Assembly (NCBI RefSeq): GCF_030272615.1
Contig: NC_081409.1
Coordinates: forward strand, 646,072,468-646,136,467
Length of the DNA: 64,000 nt
Origin: Cryptomeria japonica
Taxonomy: Eukaryota; Streptophyta; Pinopsida; Cupressales; Cupressaceae
Direction: 5' to 3'
Numbering within the stretch: position 1 is the first letter of the stretch; each line of letters begins with the position of its first letter. The translations under genes were made by a program, and so were the position numbers. The notes below the pieces were generated by a model, which saw only the letters and a program-made list of their open reading frames with translations, did no database searches and had not been told where the DNA came from. Positions 56,350-64,000 of the stretch are shown here, in pieces.

Positions 56350-59300
56350 TTTGGTATCAGAGCCCATGTTGTAGCACTGGGATCTCTAGTTTTGCTAGTG
56401 CCCTTAGTTGGTGTGTGGTGTGTCAACCTTATCTTGTGTGCTTGTCCTCCTTGATGTGTGAGTGTGATTGAACAAACCCTACTTGTGTGTAACGTGTGTG
56501 TTGACACCTAGTTTTCACCTTCTTAATGTGGGTGTTTTGGAATGATTATATGTGCTTTGTCTGATTATTGAGGTCTTGGTCAATGATTTCTTTGATTTTG
56601 AAAGAGATTCGTATGTACCTTAGTTCTTGAATTGTTTTACTCTTTTAACTAATCCATCTGGGTTAGTTGGTATTATATTGAATCTAAAAGTACGAAATGT
56701 GCTTGTTATGGTTATGATCTATCTTAGTGTTGTCCACTTGAAGGACTAGTATGGAAAATATTAAATACTTACTATTAGTAAAATGAACGAATATTACCCT
56801 TCGTCCTCTCTCTCTCTAGAAATTTAAAATGCTTGTTATGTGTGTAACTATCCCTTAAATGTGAGTTTTCTATTTGCAAAAGAAAGGTTGTGACTCCTTG
56901 GAACCCTTGTGTGAGCCTTATGACACTTATGTGTTTTAGATAATAAAAGGATTATGGGTTTGAAAGTTAATATTGGTTAATGGGGAGGAAAAAAAAAATT
57001 GTTGTATGTTTACATTAGAGAACTCTCCATGTGCATTGTAGGAGTAATATAATTAAATTCCATCCTAAGGTGCATTAATATGCACATAGTTGATTTTGTG
57101 AAAATTGCTTTGTTGTGAAAGACGTACCAAAAGAGAACATGATATAGTAGCTTCAAGAGTGTATTAATGTGTTCCACGAAAGATTGTTTTACATGCTTCT
57201 TTAAAGCAATTTGTCTGAGGACCTATTTTAGCAATGCTCCATTTAACTTGCCTTTGGATATAGATAATTGTCTTAATGTGTTTAGAAGTAGCGAATGAAA
57301 GACTTGTTTGATGTGTATGCATTAATGTGTATTATTTAGTTAATAGCTCCTCATTTACCTTCTTGTCATATTTTGAATTTTCAATGATTAGGTATGATGT
57401 ATTATTGTATTGTATTACAAATAGTGAGTGTTCTCAAGAGGACTTGTATTACCAAAAAATTGTTTGTCTTGATTTCTTGTTCGGAAAACTAGAACATTAT
57501 ATTGCAACAATAATTATTAGAAATGTCATGTTAGGTTGCTTTGGCACCCTCCAAAAAAAAAATAAAAAAATAGCGAAATGAAAACCGGGCAACTAAGATG
57601 ATAGACTCATATCTGAGCATATAGTGTGATCTTGTAGATCTTGTGTATTCGTAGGAAAGAGATGATTTTTCCAACTCTCTTCCTCCTCTTGCCTAAAATA
57701 TAAGGTTGTTGTTTTTGAAATACTATTAAGAATGCAGTGATTGAAGAAGAATTTTTATAACGCATATAAAATCATATGTTTGCTTTGGCTTTTGATTGAA
57801 TGAGGAAAGTTTTTCGCTTTAGAAGAGAAAATTGCATAGTTCGTAAGGTGAATGAAAATGTTTAGTGGAAATTGAGAAAGATATTGGAATGACGTTATTT
57901 CCTTGTGTAAATTTGAATTGTTAAGAATTTCAAAACGTGTATCTAGAGTAAACTTATTTAGTGATTCATGTGAAAAGCATAATTAAAACTTCCCTTAAGT
58001 AGATGATAGCGTAGTGTAAAGTACTCCTCGTAAATGTGACTAAACCAGTAACGGTGCTATTCTTTGTGTGTTGTAAGAAACCCATACTTTCTATGTGTGC
58101 CATGGGATGGTGAAGTAATCAACCATGGGGGATATGTTTGCTTATGAGTATGGGAGACCATACCTATTTATGTGAAGTTGCATATTTGTTCTCTTACTGA
58201 GTGCCAACCCACAGGTTGTTGATAAGTCAGTATGTGAAGGGGTAGTAGTAGAAGTCACCATTCCTTGATTAGTATGAACAGTGCATGAGTAATGTCGACG
58301 CGAAGCGACTTTAGCTTCCCTATCTCGAGGAAAAATATAGTTATATAATGAAGCTATATTATAGGTGTACTCAATACTTTCCGTTATGATGAACCGATTT
58401 ATGAGGTTCATGTGTGCCAGCCTAATTCCTATCCCTTATTTTGAGCATATAGATGACAGTTCTTGACCATATTGATGGATTTTATTCGAGCATCTTTTGC
58501 CTTGTCTTCATGAGAGGCGTGTTATTTTTCTTACATGAGTTGCCAATTGACTAGTGTTGGTAGACTTGTGGGTAGACCTTAGCCATGTATACCTCTGGCT
58601 TATGGCGAGTATCTTGAGAGGAATATCACTATGCGGGGTGTGACCAGTGCGTGCCTTATCTGTAAGGTACACTGCCATGCAGGATACATCCATTGCGTGC
58701 CCTGTCTGCTTGGAGTATTGCCATGCCGTGCTGAGAAAGGATGCGAGATGTAGTAGACATTGCCATGTGGCCTACCAATAGGTATAGGGTAGAGCCATGC
58801 CACGTGACGATGTGAGGCGGGGTGATGTCGAGGTGCACACTGCCATGCCATGCGGATGTGTGACTTGGCCACACCACATGATGAGCTACTATGATAGCTA
58901 GACGATTGTTCCTTCCTTCCTCGTTGGTGGCTAGCTGCTAGTCACATAGTGATGTAATGTGCACTTATGATCTTCTCTTATTATTTATTTATTATTTATT
59001 TCCTTGCGGGCTAGCATTTATTTTATTTTGACCTTGAAGGGTTAGCCATGATCTTGCAATCTTGTTTTTACTTGATTTGATGTTGCAATTCCGGAATTAT
59101 TTTCTTGCCTTACTGTTGAAATTGGTGATTATTGTCTTTATTCTTCTATACTTTGGTGGCTAATCTAGTTTACCCTTATTGTTTTCGTATGCTGGTCTTG
59201 TGTTGCAATGTGAATTCCTCTCCAAGAATGTAGGAGACGGTCTTGGATGAGTGTATATGAGGAAGTAGACATAGGGAACCTTGAGGATGGAGGTATGTGA

Positions 59301-60156
59301 GGCTGTGAGACAGCTAGAATCCACTATCTACCTATGAGTGGTGACTATCTCTTGGAGGCTAAACACCTTATGCAACAAGGGATATTCACGAGGGTCTTGT
59401 ATGGAAGGTAGCACCACCATGGTGTGCCCTAGCACCATCAAGCCCTTGAGTGAGATGTTGGATATTGATGATCATGTTATTTGTTCTGAGAGCAGGCATA
59501 GAGATGTTGATCATGCATGTTATCTTTGACTGAGCATTAGACATGCTCACATGTGGCCTTTTGTGTTGTGCAAACCAGTTATGTGGATGGTTATTATGTG
59601 TAATCATGGATTAAATGGTATTAACTTGTCACTATGTTATGGGACATAGTCATTGGAAAGGTTCTTATATGTCTGGAAAGTGTAAACAATTGAGTTATCT
59701 ACGTTGCTCCTAGTCATGGAAATGTTAACTTGGTTGTAGAAATTGATTTTTGAAGCTAGTCCTATGCGATAAATTGTTGTTAAAAGAGGTAGGGCTGAAA
59801 GAATTTGATCTTGATGGCAAGTTTTCTTGTCATGTTTGATAGGAGATTATGGTAACTGTTGTCTATATCTTGTAATGCATTAAATTGGTGTAATCAAAGG
59901 GAGGAAAAAAATTCTTGTTTCTCTACTATGATTGTGTGTAAATTCTAGAATATTTTAAGGTGTATGATATTAGATGCATTCTGTTAATGGATAATGACAT
60001 TCGTAGAGGATTTATAAATAATGTTTTAATTGTTGACAAAATATTTGTTTGTGCTAATTGAGAATTGTTAATTGAGTTTCAGCGCTGATACGTATTGTAT
60101 GATTTTTGCTTAGCCTTGCGACTTCCAAGAGTAAGTTGGAGCCTTGGGGGGGAGAA
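56350..60156 (+). other. LARD non-coding interior with primer site and polypurine tract
   Basis: TGGTATCAGAGCCC at 56352-56365 is an exact iMet-type primer site. The 3807-bp interior shows no retroviral motif; the longest frames are under 95 codons and lack support. Near 58640-58870, a G/C-richer part repeats TGCCATG at 58673, 58719, 58761 and 58841 (GCCATG also at 58794) with imperfect 46-bp units. The interior ends in GGGGGGGGAGAA (60145-60156), the polypurine tract. RNA packaging signals would be expected in such an interior. Confidence 0.8.
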
Positions 60157-63100
60157 TGTAATGTCCCTACCCTAGTCGGCCTTGTAAAACCTGTTTGACC
60201 TTGGTTGAATTCCTACGTGGCATTCTTGAATGGTGGATTTACCGTTATGTAATGTTGTAGATTAGACTATATGAATATTGTGCATACCTATTATTGTGCT
60301 TTTGCATCTATTCTTGTGTAAATGTAATTGTTTCCCTAATTCTTGTTATAAATCTCGAGCTAACACCTTCATTGAATATGTATATATATGTCTGCTTGCT
60401 TGACTCATGGGTGCAGGAGATTGCAGGTACTATACCGCCTAGGTGTGAGGTTCATCTCCATTGGGATCCACAGGGTTGTGTATACCTCCTTCATCCTTAG
60501 GATTTGGATTAGGTGGTCATAAAACTCTTGTCTTGCCTTATCCATGATCAGGTGAGCGTCGTGTGTGGTCCATAGGGTTCCTTTGTCGTTTGGGTTGCGT
60601 GTCGTGTGATTGGTGGATTTTCTTGGTTTGCGTTCCTTGCGTGTGGTAAATGGAATATGTTATCTTAAGTATGTAATTTGAATTAATGTGTTCATTTACA
60701 CATTAGTAATTGAGAAATTTAAAATAGATAGGTTTCTTTAGATGATTAATCGTTAATTCAAGAGATCACTTTATTTATATTTGTAGCAAGCTTAAGTATG
60801 TAATTTGAATTATTGTGTTCATTTAAGCATTAGTGGTTGAGAAATCAAAATAAATAGGTTTCTTTCAGGTGATTAATCATTAATTAAAAGGATCGCTTTA
60901 TTTATGTTGTAGCGAATTTAATTTAATGGTTAATTTTAAATAATGAATTTAATTAGTTTATGTGTTTTTTTTTTAAAAAGGAAATATTTAAAGTTATTTG
61001 AAATATAATTAATCTAACCACTCTTGCATTTTGGAAAAGAAAGGGTAATTTTTATAATTTAAAGAAAATCATTTTTAAATTGTAAAGTTTGATATAGTAT
61101 AAAAGATTGATTTTGGAAATTAATTTAATTTAAATACTTTACCCTTGTCAATAGTTCAAAAAATAAATGTTCGCTAAATTAATATTGAGAAATTAAAATT
61201 AAATTTAATTAAGAGAGAAGCATATTAATTAGAAAATCAAGTTAAATTAATTTAATAGTTGAAAAGAATTATTATTTCTTTTTTTTTATTTTTAAAAAAT
61301 GGCTTAAATTTCAAAATTAGAAATTAGGTCAAAAGGCGTTTTCCATTTAACCTAAGTTGAAAAATATTTTTGGGGATGGAAATATTAAAAAAAAAAAAAA
61401 GGGGAGAAAGAGTTTTGTAGGAAGGGGTTGGGGGTTTTGGAAAAGAATGGAGTTCTTCTTGAAAGGCAGTTTGAACTTGTCTTCAAAAATCTTGCCCGGA
61501 ATGCGAAGGAGGTAGGATTCGAATGCACCTCTTGTTGTTTTTTTTGTAATTTTGGGTATATCTCTGGATTTTGATGCTTGAAGTTTTCTTACATCAAATC
61601 TCCATGATTGTGGTTAAGATATAGGTTTCAGTTTTGAGAATATGGGGTGTCCTTGGATTAAAATTTTCTTAATGGATTTGGTGTTTTAAACTTGTTGTGA
61701 AAATAAGTTCCCACGATGTTGATTTGTAAATTCTGGGAAATATATGGGACTGTGATAAAAAAATAAAGAAATGGAGGATTTCGTTTTCCTGGCTTTTCTA
61801 TACCTTTATTCAAAAAAATTATTATTTTTATCCATACTGTAAATCGAATAAAAAAAATAACTACTCAAAAAAAAAAAAAAAAATTAAATTGGGGGTTTCG
61901 GGGGGGGGGAGCCGAAGCTCAAACCGCCCCTCCCCACGATGCCATCCATAGCTCCTCTTGGATTCCACACAGTGGGGGGGGCGCAGGGGACTACGACTCT
62001 CGTGGAGGCTGCAGCAACCCCCGGCTCCACTATGTGGGGGCCGAAGGGCCTGCGACCCCACGGCAGCTGCAATAACCCTAGCTCCACTATAGGTGGAGGC
62101 CGAGGGACCTGCGTCCTCCGTGGAGGCTGCAGTCTTTTCGGTTAGGGCACGACCGCCCTAGGGTTTCACCACCTAGGGTTTTAGCCGCCCTCTATTTGTT
62201 ATTTTTTTATTATTTTATATATATTTAAAATTTAAATATGGTGTTTTCTTTGTATGTTTAAAAAAAAGTTATATAATAATGAAAATATATTATAAGTAAT
62301 ATATTTATTATTATTAAAGTTGGGTTGAGATTTATATTTCTAGCAAGGAAATATTAAAAAAAAAAAGGGATAAATATATATATTAAAATATATGCTAATA
62401 TAGATAATATCTAATTAGCATATATTATTAATTATATATTAATCATTGGATTCTATAAAGTAATGATTTCCATTGATTTAACAATTGTTGAAGGTTGTAT
62501 TTTTTATTATTATTCATTTATTTATTTAAGCTAGTGAATGTTGGGACTCATATATAGGTGCTAATGAATAAATCGAATGGTGTAAAAGTATTTATTTTTA
62601 GAATGTATGCAAGGGAATCTTAAATTAGCGGGGAGATGATTTTCCCATTTCTTTATTTACTTTAATGTAGTTTGTTCTTTATAGTAAAGGGTAATGTTTG
62701 TGTTGTTAGAAAAGGGGCTAGAGTATTGTTGTAAAACCAACTTGCCATTGATGCATATCTAAGGATTAAATAACTTGTTTAGATGCTTAAATCAACATAA
62801 GAAAAGACTATATTTACCCATTAATGCTTGTGCATGGTTTAATATTTTTGTTATCGCTATGTCTATAATATTAGCACGCCCTTGATAGGTTGGTTGGGTC
62901 CCTGTCGCCTGGTTGCTTGTGTCTAGTCATAGTCGATCAAGTTTGTATTTTCTTTTGATGTATTCAGTAGGATCTGCTTCAAAAGGGATCATTATGTAAT
63001 TATCGACTGAGGTGGTTGTTGTATAGTGGTTGTGTTCACCTATATGGCAATGATGTAAAAGACATGAAACTTATGTAATCCTAACTATATTAAATGTCAT

Positions 63101-64000
63101 GTAGCCCTTTAGGGTTGAACTCTGAGATCATATCTGTGTTATGCGATGCTTTTGTTCCACCTATTTTATTCTTAGTGCTAGCATGTATGGTTGCATTTTG
63201 TAAGTGTATAATGGGGTTTTAATGAAGTTAATTTTTGAATGCATGATTATAGTCATCTTGTTAAATGTAGTAATTAGGGTCATAAAAGGATTCTAAATAT
63301 GATTATGGAAATAAATTTGTTAATGTTAACGAAAAGAAGTAAGCATGGAAAGAAACTCGCTAGGTTACAATTATTGGATTAACTTGTCATAAAGCTTTTA
63401 ATGAGAATGTAATGAATGGAGAAAAAATATTGGATTAACTGTCATAATACCTAGATTGAAAATATAATGGATGAACCTCATTTGGATATTTACCTTTTTA
63501 GCTTAATAAGTGAATATCGTCATATTCGCTCTATTTCACTAAATTGGGTGAATTCATTTAGTTATTCATATTTCAACCTTAATAAATGAACTTCATCATA
63601 ATAGCTAAAATTGATCTAAAATGGGAGGACTCATTTAGTTGTTTATATCTTAATCTTAGCAAATGTATCTCTTCATATTAACTTTATTTTAACTAGAAAG
63701 AGTGAACTCATCGAGTTAGTTATATTTTAACCCTAAAGGATGACCTTCATTATGATACTTACATTTTTAATCCTTAATGAATGAATTTCATCTTATTAGC
63801 TATATTTTAATTAAAGGGATGAACTCATGTGGCTATGTTACATTTTCACCTTAATGAATGAACTTCATCTCTTAGCTATATTCCATCTGCAAAGAACGAA
63901 CTCAATTGGCTAATTACATTTTAACTCCTATAAAGGAACTCCGATATATTAGTTACATGGTGTCTAAAAAGAATGGCTTTCCATGTTAACCATATTTAAA
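60157..64000 (+). repeat. LARD 3' LTR, partial (3844 of about 4299 bp)
   Basis: Starts TGTAATGTCCCTACCC. Relative to the 5' LTR it has a 32-bp deletion corresponding to 54979-55010 and an extra GATGCTTGAAGTTTT near 61573. It is identical to the 5' LTR over 62206-63080. It is cut by the window edge, so the target duplication cannot be tested. Confidence 0.9.
61970..62150 (+). repeat. GC-rich triple repeat in LARD 3' LTR
   Basis: Counterpart of 53852-54030, with several transitions and small indels, for example GGAGGCTGCAG instead of GGAGGCCGCAG. Confidence 0.7.

Larger units (their letters stand above)
52051..64000 (+). mobile_element. LARD-like non-autonomous LTR retrotransposon (3' end off-window)
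   Basis: 5' LTR 52051-56349, iMet primer site at 56352, non-coding interior to 60156 with a terminal polypurine tract, and a 3' LTR starting at 60157. No gag or pol motif in any frame of the interior. LTRs of about 4.3 kb around a non-coding interior of about 3.8 kb match the large retrotransposon derivatives first described in Triticeae. Orientation follows from the primer site and polypurine tract. Confidence 0.88.

Noticed and set aside
58600-58877. Overlapping minus-strand frames of 73-90 codons, His/Ser-rich
   Set aside because: They arise from the imperfect 46-bp repeat in the LARD interior.

Overview
The window is intergenic DNA of a large-genome seed plant made almost entirely of transposable elements. 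I found no convincing host gene, tRNA, rRNA or CRISPR array. The evidence is Ty1/copia (Sirevirus-like) and Ty3/gypsy polyproteins, tRNA-iMet type primer-binding sites, polypurine tracts before TG...CA long terminal repeats (LTRs), a plant LINE with an RNase H domain, and low GC. Heavy decay in almost every reading frame and deep nesting would fit a slow-turnover genome such as a gymnosperm, but the sequence does not prove the lineage.

Layout. 1-3329: 3' end of a forward copia element (D) with an extra non-pol ORF, polypurine tracts and 3' LTR. 3330-6103: truncated forward copia-type LTR (E) carrying a 991-bp inverted-repeat DNA transposon (4003-4993). 6104-7150: decayed gypsy gag remnant. 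7161-11755: reverse-strand copia A (3' LTR and pol), cut by gypsy 1. 11756-52050: gypsy 1, split by gypsy 2 (14217-50047). Gypsy 2 carries, in its 5' LTR, a reverse-strand tandem copia B array (14264-26027, itself holding a solo LTR) and, in its 3' LTR, forward copia C (31762-49109), whose own 3' LTR holds a 9.7-kb reverse-strand LINE-type insertion (38047-47746). 52051-64000: a LARD-like non-autonomous element with 4.3-kb LTRs and a 3.8-kb non-coding interior, inserted in the reverse transcriptase (RT) region of gypsy 1; its 3' LTR runs off the window.

Inferred order of insertion: copia A, then gypsy 1, then gypsy 2, then copia B and copia C, then the solo-LTR element and the LINE. The LARD entered gypsy 1 independently. 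Several joints are supported by target-site duplications (TSDs): GGATGTT for the LINE, CTCCT for the solo LTR, CTGTC/CTATC for copia C. For gypsy 2 the flanks GAAAC/AAAAT match less well, but the gypsy 1 reading frame continues across the joint.

All protein genes are pseudogenes. The least expected one is a 967-codon reverse-strand frame (40568-43468) inside the LINE insertion. It has no frameshift, about a dozen nonsense codons all explicable by C-to-T or G-to-A change, a degenerate ~130-bp tandem repeat upstream, and a shorter possible relative at 38213-39645. I do not recognise its family.
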